Shown here: in pieces, positions 19,043-27,406 of the stretch
How positions within the stretch are numbered: position 1 is the stretch's first letter
Layout: each line of letters begins with the position of its first letter
Assembly (NCBI GenBank): GCA_023639215.1
Contig: CP097899.1
Location: 1,907,501 to 1,971,500, forward strand
Source of the DNA: Candidatus Pristimantibacillus lignocellulolyticus
GTDB taxonomy: Bacteria; Bacillota; Bacilli; Paenibacillales; Paenibacillaceae
Direction of reading: 5' to 3'
Length of the DNA: 64,000 nt
Translations under genes and position numbers: made by a program
The notes under the pieces: generated by a model
What the model was told of the DNA's origin: nothing
What the model saw: only the letters and a program-made list of their open reading frames with translations
Databases searched by the model: none

Positions 19043-20452
19043 ATGTCAGTTACAATTTATAATTCTATCACACGTCAAAAGGAGCAGTTTGTACCGATTG
19101 AAGCGGGCAAAGTGCGTATGTATGTGTGTGGACCTACAGTATACGACTATATTCATATTGGAAATGCACGTCCTGCGATTTTCTTTGATGTCGTTCGACG
19201 TTATTTGGAGCATACAGGACTTGAAGTCAATTACATTTCTAATTTTACAGATGTAGATGATAAACTGATTCGTAAAGCGAATGAACTTGGTACAACAGTT
19301 AATGAAGTAGCAGATAAATTTATTGCAGCTTTCCATGAAGATACTTCGGCAATTGGTATTCGTCCGGCCAACTTGAACCCACGTGTAATGGATCATATCG
19401 ATGAGGTAGTTGAATTTATTGCTGGGCTAGTAGATAAAGGGCACGCTTATGAAAGTGCAGGAGACGTCTATTTTAGTACTTCAACATTCCCTGACTACGG
19501 CAAGCTATCACATCAGAACCTTGATGAGTTACAACATGGTATTCGTGTTGAATTAGATGAGCGTAAAGATAGCGAGCAAGACTTTGTACTATGGAAATCA
19601 GCTAAGCCAGGTGAGATCAGTTGGGAAAGTCCTTGGGGTAAAGGTCGTCCAGGTTGGCATATTGAATGTTCGGCAATGGCTCGCAAATATTTGGGTGATA
19701 CACTAGATATTCATGGCGGTGGACTTGATCTGCAATTTCCGCATCATGAGTGCGAAGTTGCACAATCAGAGTGCTTAACTGGTGAATCACTTGCTCATTA
19801 TTGGATGCACAATGGTTACATTCATATTAATAATGAGAAAATGTCTAAATCACTTGGTAATGGTATTACCGTTCGTGAGATCGTGAAAAATGTAAAACCA
19901 CAAGCGATTCGTTACTTCATGCTTGCTGCACATTATCGTAGCCCGTTGAACTTTAGTGATGATACGGTAGCTCAAGCGCTAAATAGCGTTGATCGTATTA
20001 CTAACAGTTATAACAATGTCCTTCATCGCCTTGAACTTGTTAAAGATCAAGAGCAAGGTAGTCTAGATGCACAAATACACGCTGAACTACTGCGAATTGA
20101 ACTTAATTTTAATAGCAAGATGAATGATGATTTCAATACGCCTGATGCAATTACTGCATTATTTGAGTTGGTGGCATTGGCGAATACGAAGTTACAAGAT
20201 ACGAATTTAAGTTATGCGTCTATCGAAGCTATTGAAAAGTTATTCCTTACGTTTGATAATGTTCTTGGATTATTGCCTGAAAAAGCGGAAGTAGATAATT
20301 TGGAAGAACAAGTCGAGCAACTTATTGTTGAACGTACAGAAGCAAGAGCGACAAAAAATTGGGCAAGAGCCGATGAGATTCGTGATTTGCTTAATGAAAT
20401 GAATATCGTACTAGAGGATACTCCACAAGGTATTCGCTGGCGCCGTAAGTGA
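19043..20452 (+). CDS. cysS: Cysteinyl-tRNA synthetase
   Basis: CysS (469 aa) is a monomeric class I synthetase. The HIGH-type segment (YIHIGNARP, near 35-43), the zinc ligands starting with C28 (YVCGPTVYDY), the GWHIECSAMA segment, the HHECEVAQSE motif and KMSKS at 266-270 are visible. The ribosome site is ggtggaggt. With cysE it forms a cysteine-supply unit that the T-box should induce when tRNA-Cys is uncharged. Confidence 0.97.
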   Translation: MSVTIYNSITRQKEQFVPIEAGKVRMYVCGPTVYDYIHIGNARPAIFFDVVRRYLEHTGLEVNYISNFTDVDDKLIRKANELGTTVNEVADKFIAAFHEDTSAIGIRPANLNPRVMDHIDEVVEFIAGLVDKGHAYESAGDVYFSTSTFPDYGKLSHQNLDELQHGIRVELDERKDSEQDFVLWKSAKPGEISWESPWGKGRPGWHIECSAMARKYLGDTLDIHGGGLDLQFPHHECEVAQSECLTGESLAHYWMHNGYIHINNEKMSKSLGNGITVREIVKNVKPQAIRYFMLAAHYRSPLNFSDDTVAQALNSVDRITNSYNNVLHRLELVKDQEQGSLDAQIHAELLRIELNFNSKMNDDFNTPDAITALFELVALANTKLQDTNLSYASIEAIEKLFLTFDNVLGLLPEKAEVDNLEEQVEQLIVERTEARATKNWARADEIRDLLNEMNIVLEDTPQGIRWRRK

Positions 20453-20461
20453 GCGTGAACT

Positions 20462-20887
20462 ATGGATAATCCATTTGCATTTCATAACCCTAGTAAATCA
20501 CCAAATCTCGTCTCGCCTGTAGTATTAGCCTATATGGGCGATGCGGTATATGAGATGATGGTAAGACAATATTTGATTTCCTTACCCAATCATAAGTCGC
20601 ATCACTTGCATAAAGAAGCTACGCAATTCGTGTCTGCAAAGGCACAACGCAAAATGTTAGAAAAGTGGCAGTCACACCTTACGGAGGAAGAAGCGGATAT
20701 CGTTCGACGTGGTCGTAACACTAAGTCAGGCAATCCTCCGAAAAATGCAGATATGTTAGATTATCGGCATGCAACTGCGCTAGAAGCATTAGTTGGTTAC
20801 TTATATTTTGAAGGACGGATCGAGCGGCTAGGGCAATTATTAGCTATCGGCATCGAAGGTAGCGGTAGTTCAAAAAGCGGACTTTGA
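20462..20887 (+). CDS. mrnC: Mini-ribonuclease III
   Basis: Mini-III (141 aa) is an RNase III-like catalytic domain without the dsRNA-binding domain; in Bacillus subtilis it matures 23S rRNA. The LAYMGDAVYEMMVRQYL segment with the catalytic acidic residues and the ALEALVGYLYFEG motif are intact. The ribosome site is weak (gtgagcgtga), 9 nt after the cysS stop. The final residues S-S-K-S-G-L and the TGA come from the terminal arm of palindromic element B1, which begins at 20868. Confidence 0.93.
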   Translation: MDNPFAFHNPSKSPNLVSPVVLAYMGDAVYEMMVRQYLISLPNHKSHHLHKEATQFVSAKAQRKMLEKWQSHLTEEEADIVRRGRNTKSGNPPKNADMLDYRHATALEALVGYLYFEGRIERLGQLLAIGIEGSGSSKSGL

Positions 20888-21039
20888 TAACGATGTTAAG
20901 CTAAAGTAGCTTAGTCGACGTCGAATATGAAGTGAACTTGGAAAGTGCGGTTCGCGTGTACCAATAACGTACACTTGCGCTTCCACCTTTCTCAAGTAGC
21001 ACTCCATCTTCTCGGCTTGCGAAAGCCCGTTTTTTGAAC
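20868..21039 (-). repeat. Interspersed palindromic element, copy B1
   Basis: This 172-bp element has arms gttcaaaaagcggacttt and aaagcccgttttttgaac. The central gtgtaccaataacgtacact is shared with the A copies, while the flanks (gaatatgaagtgaacttgg, caagtagcactccatcttctcgg) define subtype B. It starts inside mrnC and gives that gene its stop codon. Confidence 0.82.
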
Positions 21040-21056
21040 CTTTATTGGAATGGGTA

Positions 21057-21160
21057 GTTCAAAAAGCGGACTTTGATAACGATGTTAAGCTAACTCAGCT
21101 TAGTCAACGTCGAATATGAAGTGAACTTGGAAAGTATAGCGAAAGCTCACTTTTTATGCG
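21057..21160 (-). repeat. Palindromic element copy B2, internally deleted
   Basis: The first roughly 85 bp repeat the start of B1 with few changes (gttcaaaaagcggactttga...gaatatgaagtgaacttggaaag). The core is missing and an end resembling the distal arm (agctcactttttat) follows directly. It stands in tandem with B1. Confidence 0.7.
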
Positions 21161-21194
21161 TTTATTAGAATAGGTCAAACTTAAAATGAAAGAT

Positions 21195-21358
21195 CAAAAC
21201 ATTTGCTTGTCAGCACCGAGAAAATGCCATAAAGCTAGTGAAGTGAGGAGCGGAGTGTACGTAGTTGGTACACGAGCACCGGAACTAGCGATGAATGGCA
21301 GTTTTGATGCCGATTAAGCTACGTTAGCCAATCATCGTGATCACAAGTGAATGTTTTG
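21195..21358 (+). repeat. Interspersed palindromic element, copy A4
   Basis: The long arms CAAAACATTTGCTTG and CAAGTGAATGTTTTG pair almost completely and bound a 164-bp element with inner tcagcaccgag and atcatcgtgatca and the family core. It lies just upstream of the rlmB-like gene. Confidence 0.82.
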
Positions 21359-21391
21359 AACTACCTCTATAGGTAAGAAAGGGTGAACAAC

Positions 21392-22147
21392 ATGTCAGAG
21401 ACTCATAATACAGAAGGTTTAATTGCTGGAAAGCATCCTGTGCTAGAAGCGCTACGCTCAGGTCGTGAAATTAATAAGATATGGATTGCTGAGGGTGCAC
21501 AAAAAAGTGTAACTGGTTCCATTCTTGGAGAAGCGAAAAAGAATGGAATTATCATTCAATTCGTTGACAAGCGTAAGTTGGATCAACTTGTACCTGGAGT
21601 AACACATCAAGGGGTTGTCGCTCAAGCCGCTGCTGTTGATTATATCGAACTGGAAGATTTACTAGCGATCCCAGCACAGAAAGGTGAAATTCCACTATTC
21701 ATCATTCTCGATGAAATTGAAGATCCGCATAACTTAGGTTCCATCCTTAGAACTGCGGAATGTACTGGAGTGCATGGTGTTATTATTCCGAAACGTCGTT
21801 CAGCAGGACTGACAGCAACGGTATTAAAAATATCAGCAGGTGCTGCAGAGCATATCCCGGTTGCTCGTGTAACGAATTTGGCACAAACGATTGAAACGAT
21901 GAAAGAAGCGGGAGTATGGATCGCGGGTGCAGATGTAGGGGCAACTGCTGATGTATATGCAAATAAATTCGATATGCCACTTGCCTTAGTCATTGGTAAT
22001 GAAAGTAATGGATTGGGTCGTTTAATTAAAGAAAAATGCGATTTCCTTGTGAAGCTTCCTATGGCTGGACAATTGAATTCTCTAAATGCATCAGTAGCTG
22101 CTGGTGTGCTAATGTATGAGGTGCTAAGACAACGTAGAGGTCTATAG
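21392..22147 (+). CDS. rlmB: 23S rRNA 2'-O-ribose methyltransferase, SpoU/TrmH family (RlmB/YacO type)
   Basis: This 251-aa SAM-dependent enzyme has an N-terminal substrate-binding domain (1-85) and a C-terminal SpoU knot domain with motifs LDEIEDPHNLGSILRTAE, VIGNESNGLG and LNSLNASVAAGVLMYE. By family it methylates the ribose of a 23S guanosine; the exact target is inferred from RlmB. The ATG at 21392 follows aaaggg; the GTG 9 nt upstream overlaps the ribosome site. yacP starts 1 nt after its stop. Confidence 0.9.
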   Translation: MSETHNTEGLIAGKHPVLEALRSGREINKIWIAEGAQKSVTGSILGEAKKNGIIIQFVDKRKLDQLVPGVTHQGVVAQAAAVDYIELEDLLAIPAQKGEIPLFIILDEIEDPHNLGSILRTAECTGVHGVIIPKRRSAGLTATVLKISAGAAEHIPVARVTNLAQTIETMKEAGVWIAGADVGATADVYANKFDMPLALVIGNESNGLGRLIKEKCDFLVKLPMAGQLNSLNASVAAGVLMYEVLRQRRGL

Positions 22148-22148
22148 T

Positions 22149-22682
22149 ATGATAAATAGGCGAAATGATGTGCTACTTGTCGATGGCTACAATATGATTG
22201 GGGCATGGCCTGAACTGGCACGCTTGAAAGATATTGGCTTGGAAGAAGCAAGAGATGAGCTCCTACATATGTTGGCGGATTATCAAGGCTTTACAGGTCT
22301 ACACGTGTATGTCATATTTGATGCCCATCAAATGCCAGGCATTGGAGCGACATACAATCAGCACAGATTAACGGTCGTCTATACGAAAGAAAAAGAGACA
22401 GCAGATGAGTGCATCGAGCGTATTTGCAGTGAGTGGATAAGTCGTAGGCGTAATGTGTATGTTGCAACGTCCGATATGATGGAACAACATGTAATTTTTG
22501 GACAAGGTGCTCTGAGGATGACGGCACGTGAATTGCATATCGAAATTAAGCGAAATAATGTCGACATTAAACAGACCATCACTGAACCTGCCACTAAGAA
22601 ACGTCATTCTATTGATAATCGCGTGTCAGATGAAGTATGGATAAAACTTGAGAAATTAAGGCGTGGCGAGAAGCCAGATTGA
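22149..22682 (+). CDS. yacP: NYN domain ribonuclease YacP/Rae1
   Basis: The 177-aa protein belongs to the NYN (Nedd4-BP1, YacP) PIN-like nuclease family. The Bacillus subtilis homologue, Rae1, cleaves mRNA in the ribosomal A site. Motifs LVDGYNMIGAWP (near 10-21), the IFDAH acidic segment and YVATSDMMEQ are present. The start ATG follows agaggt located in the rlmB 3' end, implying co-translation. Confidence 0.9.
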   Translation: MINRRNDVLLVDGYNMIGAWPELARLKDIGLEEARDELLHMLADYQGFTGLHVYVIFDAHQMPGIGATYNQHRLTVVYTKEKETADECIERICSEWISRRRNVYVATSDMMEQHVIFGQGALRMTARELHIEIKRNNVDIKQTITEPATKKRHSIDNRVSDEVWIKLEKLRRGEKPD

Positions 22683-22746
22683 GCATATTATTGCCTCATG
22701 TCGAAAATTAACCAATAAATTCTAATTATGTTATAGAATATACAGG

Positions 22747-22793
22747 AAATAGGCTCAGTTTGGTTGACTGAAAAGCCTATTTTCATGTATACT
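22747..22793 (+). promoter_or_regulatory. sigH promoter with overlapping stem-loop
   Basis: TTGACT at 22764-22769 and TATACT at 22788-22793 with an 18-nt spacer form a SigA-type promoter upstream of sigH. The -35 box lies in the loop of a stem (aaataggct at 22747 with agcctattt at 22775) that could also act as a weak terminator for yacP. Confidence 0.65.
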
Positions 22794-22855
22794 GACTCTA
22801 TGTTTTGTGCATATAAATCTAGCGGTGTACGCCTTGCAGGCCGGAGGGATGGGGT

Positions 22856-23512
22856 ATGAGTATCGACCTCAAAGAATGGAGTACGCTCGAATATGATAAT
22901 AATACGGATGAAGAAATTGTAGAAGCTGTCCGTAATGGTGAAAGTATAGCTTTGGAATACTTGATCAATAAGTATAAAAACTTCGTGAGAGCGAAGGCTA
23001 GATCGTACTTTCTTATAGGTGCTGATCGAGAAGATATTGTTCAAGAAGGTATGATCGGATTATACAAAGCAATTCGTGACTATAAGGGAGACAAGTTGTC
23101 TAGCTTTAAAGCATTTGCTGAACTTTGTATTACACGTCAGATTATTACCGCAATCAAAACTGCTACTCGCCAAAAGCATATTCCTCTTAATTCCTATGTT
23201 TCTTTGGACAAACCGATATACGATGAAGATTCCGACCGTACGCTATTAGATGTTATATGCGGTACTAGAGTGTCGGACCCAGAAGAATTAATAATTAATC
23301 AAGAAGAATTTTCAGGACTCGAAGATAAGATGGCGGAGATACTTAGTGATTTGGAACGTAAAGTACTTATGCTATATCTAGATGGTCGTTCGTATCAAGA
23401 AATTGCTGTTGATTTGAAGCGTCATGTAAAGTCGATTGATAATGCTTTGCAACGAGTAAAACGTAAGCTTGAAAAATACTTGGAAGTTAGAGATACATCA
23501 GACCAACTATGA
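22856..23512 (+). CDS. sigH: RNA polymerase sigma-H factor
   Basis: SigH (218 aa) directs transcription of early stationary-phase, sporulation and competence genes in Bacillales. Region 2 (LEYLINKYKNFVRAKARSYF ... EDIVQEGMIGLYKAI, about 35-85) and region 4 (LSDLERKVLMLYLDGRSYQEIA, about 160-210) are conserved. The start ATG follows ccggaggg. A stem-loop follows the gene, and the rpmG-secE-nusG group comes next, the standard order. Confidence 0.96.
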   Translation: MSIDLKEWSTLEYDNNTDEEIVEAVRNGESIALEYLINKYKNFVRAKARSYFLIGADREDIVQEGMIGLYKAIRDYKGDKLSSFKAFAELCITRQIITAIKTATRQKHIPLNSYVSLDKPIYDEDSDRTLLDVICGTRVSDPEELIINQEEFSGLEDKMAEILSDLERKVLMLYLDGRSYQEIAVDLKRHVKSIDNALQRVKRKLEKYLEVRDTSDQL

Positions 23513-23557
23513 CCGCTATCATGTGAATCATACGTAATATATAAATTAATGAACAAC

Positions 23558-23602
23558 GGACTGTCTTTGCTGTCTGAAATTTTCAGGCACCGAAGACAGT
23601 CC
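23558..23602 (+). terminator. Stem-loop after sigH
   Basis: The arms ggactgtctt and aagacagtcc, with a nested ctgaaatt/ttcag hairpin, form a strong structure 45 nt after the sigH stop. A T run is lacking, so termination is likely but not certain. Confidence 0.6.
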
Positions 23603-23733
23603 ATTGGTTTAATGAGACAGTAATTGGAATATACTAGATGGACGAGAGTTGATAAAGCTAGAGGTGAAGCAAAAACTAGCGATACAATTTTGAAAAAGAT
23701 GGTATATTGCACGCCCGAGACAGTTGTTTTGCA

Positions 23734-23762
23734 TTGACATGACGTTTGCCTTATGATAAAGT
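23734..23762 (+). promoter_or_regulatory. Promoter of rpmG-secE-nusG
   Basis: A consensus -35 TTGACA at 23734-23739 is followed after 17 nt by TAAAGT at 23757-23762; the overlapping gataaa may also serve as -10. An untranslated leader of about 100 nt precedes rpmG. Confidence 0.6.
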
Positions 23763-23871
23763 GTTAAGGTAGGCCTTGGAAAAGGTTTTTTCGTTATGGC
23801 GAAATCGACACAGGGCATAGAATTTGAGCTTTTTGCTTCTTATTTTTTAGCAGTTCGGGAGGTGTTATTCA

Positions 23872-24021
23872 ATGCGGGTTATCATCACGCTGGCATGCAC
23901 AAACTGCAAACAGAGAAACTATGCGACAACTAAGAACAAACGCAATCACCCCGACCGCATCGAGTTGAAGAAGTTTTGCAAGTTTTGTAACGAGCAGACT
24001 CCTCATCGCGAGACGAGATAG
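23872..24021 (+). CDS. rpmG: 50S ribosomal protein L33, zinc-binding type
   Basis: L33 of 49 aa. Four cysteines in two CXXC pairs (CTNC near residues 9-12, CKFC near 36-39) mark the zinc-binding paralogue. The ATG at 23872 follows gggaggtg. secE starts 18 nt after its stop, the usual neighbour of this L33 copy. Confidence 0.95.
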   Translation: MRVIITLACTNCKQRNYATTKNKRNHPDRIELKKFCKFCNEQTPHRETR

Positions 24022-24039
24022 TCAATGGGAGGTGTGACC

Positions 24040-24249
24040 GTGACATTTTTGGCGAAAGTGAAACAGAGCTTTAGTACGACGTTTAGTTTTTTTGCTGACA
24101 GTTGGGCAGAGTTAAAGAAAGTCCGTTGGCCTAATCGCAAGGAATTAACTAGCTATTCTATCGTTGTGTTGTTGACGGTTGTGGCTGTGACGATTTACTT
24201 CTGGCTTCTAGACATCGGGATTTCAGCTCTCGTAAATCTAATTGTCTGA
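24040..24249 (+). CDS. secE: Preprotein translocase subunit SecE
   Basis: SecE (69 aa) is the small essential subunit of the SecYEG channel. The amphipathic WAELKKVRWPNRKEL segment and one C-terminal membrane helix (about 42-65) are present. The GTG at 24040 was chosen because gggaggt (24027-24033) lies 6 nt before it; an in-frame ATG at 24025 precedes that site and is unlikely. Confidence 0.93.
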   Translation: MTFLAKVKQSFSTTFSFFADSWAELKKVRWPNRKELTSYSIVVLLTVVAVTIYFWLLDIGISALVNLIV

Positions 24250-24272
24250 GAAGGCCCAAAGGTGGATTTGTG

Positions 24273-24806
24273 ATGGAAAAAAGATGGTACGTCGTGCACA
24301 CGTACTCCGGTTATGAGAACAAGGTGAAAGCCAATTTGGAACGTCGCGTTGAATCAATGAATATGGAAGATAAAATCTTCCGTGTCCTTGTGCCAATGGA
24401 AGAAGAGATCGTGGAGAAGGACGGTAAGAAAAAAGTCGTCCAACGTAAGGTTTATCCTGGATACGTTCTTGTCGAGATGGTTCAAACTGATGACTCATGG
24501 TATGTTGTTCGAAATACACCTGGAGTTACGGGTTTTGTAGGATCTACGGGTTCAGGTTCGAAACCTACCCCGTTGTTGCCTGAAGAAGTGGAACAAATTC
24601 TTAAGCACATGGGAATGGATGAGCCTAAGCCGAAGATTGAGTTCGAGCTAAAAGAAACTGTTCGCGTCAAAGTAGGTCCTTTTGCAGACTTTGTCGGATC
24701 GGTAGAAGAAATTCTACTCGACAAGGCGAAGCTGAAGGTTCACGTCAACATGTTTGGCAGAGAAACCCCGCTTGAGCTAGATTATACTCAGGTGGAGAAA
24801 ATCTAA
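24273..24806 (+). CDS. nusG: Transcription termination/antitermination protein NusG
   Basis: NusG (177 aa) couples RNA polymerase to ribosomes and affects pausing. The NGN domain (WYVVHTYSGYENKVKANL, from residue 4) and the C-terminal KOW domain (about 125-177, VRVKVGPFADFVGSVEEI) are complete. The ATG at 24273 follows aaaggtgg; the preceding in-frame GTG is closer to the site and less likely. Confidence 0.97.
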   Translation: MEKRWYVVHTYSGYENKVKANLERRVESMNMEDKIFRVLVPMEEEIVEKDGKKKVVQRKVYPGYVLVEMVQTDDSWYVVRNTPGVTGFVGSTGSGSKPTPLLPEEVEQILKHMGMDEPKPKIEFELKETVRVKVGPFADFVGSVEEILLDKAKLKVHVNMFGRETPLELDYTQVEKI

Positions 24807-24875
24807 TTACTTAGGTTGGTTCTCAAGCAGATGCTCGAGAGAATATCTGTATATCAAGTCAAGGAGGTGTGAATC

Positions 24876-25301
24876 ATGGCAAAGAAAGTCATTAAATTGG
24901 TCAAGCTTCAAGTTCCTGCTGGTAAAGCTAATCCAGCGCCACCAATCGGTCCTGCTCTAGGTCAAGCTGGTGTGAACATCATGGCATTCTGTAAGGAGTT
25001 TAACGCTCGTACAGCAGACCAAGCTGGATTGATTATTCCAGTTGTTATCACAGTATTCGAGGATCGCTCCTTTACATTCGAAACTAAAACGCCACCGGCA
25101 GCAGTATTGCTTCGTGTAGCAGCAGGTATCGAAAAAGGATCTGGTGAACCGAATAAAAAGAAAGTTGCAACGGTTAAACGTGATAAAGTTCGCGAAATCG
25201 CTGAAACTAAAATGCCTGACCTTAACGCTGCTTCTGTAGAATCAGCTATGCTTATGGTTGAAGGTACTGCTCGTTCTATGGGTATTACAATCGTCGACTA
25301 G
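24876..25301 (+). CDS. rplK: 50S ribosomal protein L11
   Basis: L11 (141 aa) forms the stalk base with the GTPase-associated 23S region. The proline-rich N-terminal domain (PAGKANPAPPIGPALGQAGVNI) that binds thiostrepton-type antibiotics is standard. The ribosome site is aaggaggtg. rplA follows after 115 nt. Confidence 0.97.
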   Translation: MAKKVIKLVKLQVPAGKANPAPPIGPALGQAGVNIMAFCKEFNARTADQAGLIIPVVITVFEDRSFTFETKTPPAAVLLRVAAGIEKGSGEPNKKKVATVKRDKVREIAETKMPDLNAASVESAMLMVEGTARSMGITIVD

Positions 25302-25416
25302 TCGTAGATTGTAACTGAAGTAGAGCAGCAACTCGCTTTGTGAAGCTTTGCTTCACAGGTGGGAGGAGTGCATCTTGAATGCTACTCCGTTAAAACCACA
25401 TTAGGAGGAACTTACA

Positions 25417-26109
25417 ATGGCTAAACACGGTAAAAAGTATGTTGAAGCTGCTAAGCTTATTGATAGCGAAGCTAGCTACGAGCCACAAGAGGCAATTGAT
25501 CTTGTGAAAAAAACTGCAACAGCTAAGTTTGACGAGTCTGTTGAAGTTGCTGTACGTTTGGGTGTAGACCCTCGTAAGCAAGACCAAGCTGTTCGTGGTG
25601 TAGTAGTACTACCACACGGTACTGGTAAAACTAAAAAAGTTCTAGTTTTCGCTAAAGGCGAAAAAATTAAAGAGGCAGAAGCTGCTGGCGCTGACTATGT
25701 TGGCGACACAGATATGATCAACAAAATCCAACAAGGTTGGTTCGATTTCGATGTTTGCGTAGCAACTCCAGACATGATGGCTGAAGTTGGTAAACTTGGT
25801 CGTATCCTTGGTGGTAAAGGTCTTATGCCGAACCCTAAAGCAGGTACGGTAACATTTGATGTTACTAAAGCTGTTCAAGAAATCAAAGCGGGTAAAATTG
25901 AATACCGTCTTGATAAAGCAGGTCAAATCCATGCTCCAATCGGTAAAGTATCATTCGATGCTGAAAAATTGAATGAAAACTTGAAAGCATTGGTAGATGC
26001 GCTACTTCGTGCGAAGCCAGCTGCAGCTAAAGGGGTTTACTTGAAAAACATCTCTGTTTCTTCTACAATGGGTCCAGGTGCTCGCGTTAATACTGCTAGC
26101 TACCGCTAA
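25417..26109 (+). CDS. rplA: 50S ribosomal protein L1
   Basis: L1 (230 aa) forms the L1 stalk that contacts E-site tRNA; in many bacteria it also represses its own mRNA. The IRVVVLPHGTGKTKKV-like segment and GRILGGKGLMPNPK loop are conserved. In the spacer before it are two small hairpins (tgtgaagctttgcttcaca near 25340, and ggagtgcat/atgctactcc near 25364) which could hold an L1 site; this is not shown. Confidence 0.97.
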   Translation: MAKHGKKYVEAAKLIDSEASYEPQEAIDLVKKTATAKFDESVEVAVRLGVDPRKQDQAVRGVVVLPHGTGKTKKVLVFAKGEKIKEAEAAGADYVGDTDMINKIQQGWFDFDVCVATPDMMAEVGKLGRILGGKGLMPNPKAGTVTFDVTKAVQEIKAGKIEYRLDKAGQIHAPIGKVSFDAEKLNENLKALVDALLRAKPAAAKGVYLKNISVSSTMGPGARVNTASYR

Positions 26110-26144
26110 TTGATAGACAAGAAACATTGAATTAACTTTGAATA

Positions 26145-26330
26145 TGCATACCGTAGACAGTAGGTGCCCTAGTGGCTTAAATATCCTACCGAGGTGTTAT
26201 GATAGAGCGTTTATAGCATTCAATACTATTGAATAGCGAACGGAATCATGGCCCTTGCTAATCTGCGAGGGCCTTTCTCATGCATCGAGGATAGGATCTC
26301 TCTAAATTACACGGGATGTAACAATTAACG
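26145..26330 (+). ncRNA. Ribosomal protein L10 leader
   Basis: The rplA-rplJ spacer contains the conserved leader motif ccgtagacagtaggtgcc...taaatatcctaccgaggtg and, further down, a gcccttgctaatctgcgagggc hairpin followed by ctttctc. This matches the L10 leader in architecture and position; L10 (with L7/L12) should bind it and reduce rplJ-rplL expression. Boundaries are approximate. Confidence 0.85.
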
Positions 26331-26343
26331 GGAGGTGTACAGT

Positions 26344-26847
26344 TTGGCTAACGCTAAAATTATCCAAAAGAAACAAGAAGCAGTTGACGTGGTAGCTGCG
26401 AAGCTTGCTTCCAGCCCAAGTACAATCGTTGCTGATTATCGCGGATTGAACGTTGCTCAAGTAACTGAACTTCGTAAACAGCTTCGCGAAGCTGGTGTTG
26501 AGTTCCAAGTTCTTAAAAACTCAATCGTTCGTCGTGCGACTGAAGGTACTGAGTACACAGCGCTTAACGATATTCTTTCTGGTCCTACAGCAGTAGCTTT
26601 CAGCGCAGATGACGCTGTTGCTCCAGCTAAAATTCTTAATGACTTTGCTAAGAAAAACGAGGCTTTGAAACTTAAAGGTGGTCTTGTTGAAGGTAAAGTT
26701 GTTGATAGTGCTCAAGTTAAAGCTCTTGCGGAACTTCCGTCTCGCGATGGTCTTCTTTCTATGCTACTCAGCGTACTACAAGCTCCAGTTCGCAACTTCG
26801 CGCTTGCAGTTAAAGCTGTTGCAGAAAAACAAGAAGCACAAGCTTAA
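26344..26847 (+). CDS. rplJ: 50S ribosomal protein L10
   Basis: L10 (167 aa) anchors the L7/L12 dimers to the stalk. The ADYRGLNVAQVTELRKQLREAG segment and C-terminal helix for L12 are visible. The start is TTG at 26344, 8 nt after gggagg; the in-frame GTG at 26335 overlaps the ribosome site. rplL follows after 84 nt, with a gatgca/tgcatc hairpin in the spacer. Confidence 0.96.
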   Translation: MANAKIIQKKQEAVDVVAAKLASSPSTIVADYRGLNVAQVTELRKQLREAGVEFQVLKNSIVRRATEGTEYTALNDILSGPTAVAFSADDAVAPAKILNDFAKKNEALKLKGGLVEGKVVDSAQVKALAELPSRDGLLSMLLSVLQAPVRNFALAVKAVAEKQEAQA

Positions 26848-26931
26848 TCTTGTTTCATAGATTTACGTTTTAATACTGATGCATTTTGCATCGTAAACCA
26901 AAAAAATAATAAAATTACCGGAGGTAATATC

Positions 26932-27297
26932 ATGTCTAATGAACAAATCTTAGAATCAATTAAAGGTATGACTGTTCTAGAATTAAACGATCTTGTTAAA
27001 GCTATCGAAGAAGAATTCGGCGTAACTGCTGCAGCTCCAGTTGCAGTAATGGCTGGTGGCGCTGACGCTGGTGCGGCTGCTGCTCAAACTGAATTCGATG
27101 TTATCCTTAACAACGCTGGTGCTTCTAAAATCAACGTAATCAAAGCGGTTCGTGAAATCACTGGTCTTGGCTTGAAAGAAGCTAAAGAAGTTGTTGATGG
27201 CGCTCCTAAAGCAATCAAAGAAGGCGTTAGCCAAGAAGATGCAGAAGCTATCAAAGCTAAGCTTGAAGAAGCTGGCGCAACTGTAGAAGTTAAGTAA
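26932..27297 (+). CDS. rplL: 50S ribosomal protein L7/L12
   Basis: L7/L12 (121 aa) recruits translation factors. The N-terminal dimerisation domain, the alanine/glycine-rich hinge (about 36-52) and the C-terminal domain (GASKINVIKAVREITGLGLKEAK) are normal. The ribosome site ccggaggtaat precedes the ATG. A terminator follows the gene. Confidence 0.97.
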   Translation: MSNEQILESIKGMTVLELNDLVKAIEEEFGVTAAAPVAVMAGGADAGAAAAQTEFDVILNNAGASKINVIKAVREITGLGLKEAKEVVDGAPKAIKEGVSQEDAEAIKAKLEEAGATVEVK

Positions 27298-27343
27298 TTA
27301 ACGGATACAATCTTACTTGCTAACTAAATGGCGAGTATAACAG

Positions 27344-27374
27344 AGCCCCTTGAAGCCTAGGTTTCAAGGGGCTT
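27344..27374 (+). terminator. rplL terminator
   Basis: The hairpin agccccttgaa...ttcaaggggct with a short T-rich tail lies 47 nt after rplL and only 33 nt before the methyltransferase start. Confidence 0.8.
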
Positions 27375-27406
27375 CTTATATGAACGATTGAAGGTTGGTG
27401 AAACGG

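Noticed and set aside
17208..21358. CRISPR array
   Set aside because: Repeats are few, 68-170 bp long, self-complementary and not separated by regular unique spacers.
20868..21358. HEARO/omega RNA or IS200/IS605 remnant
   Set aside because: No linked TnpA, TnpB or IsrB gene or fragment was seen, and the copies lack a shared non-palindromic guide end.
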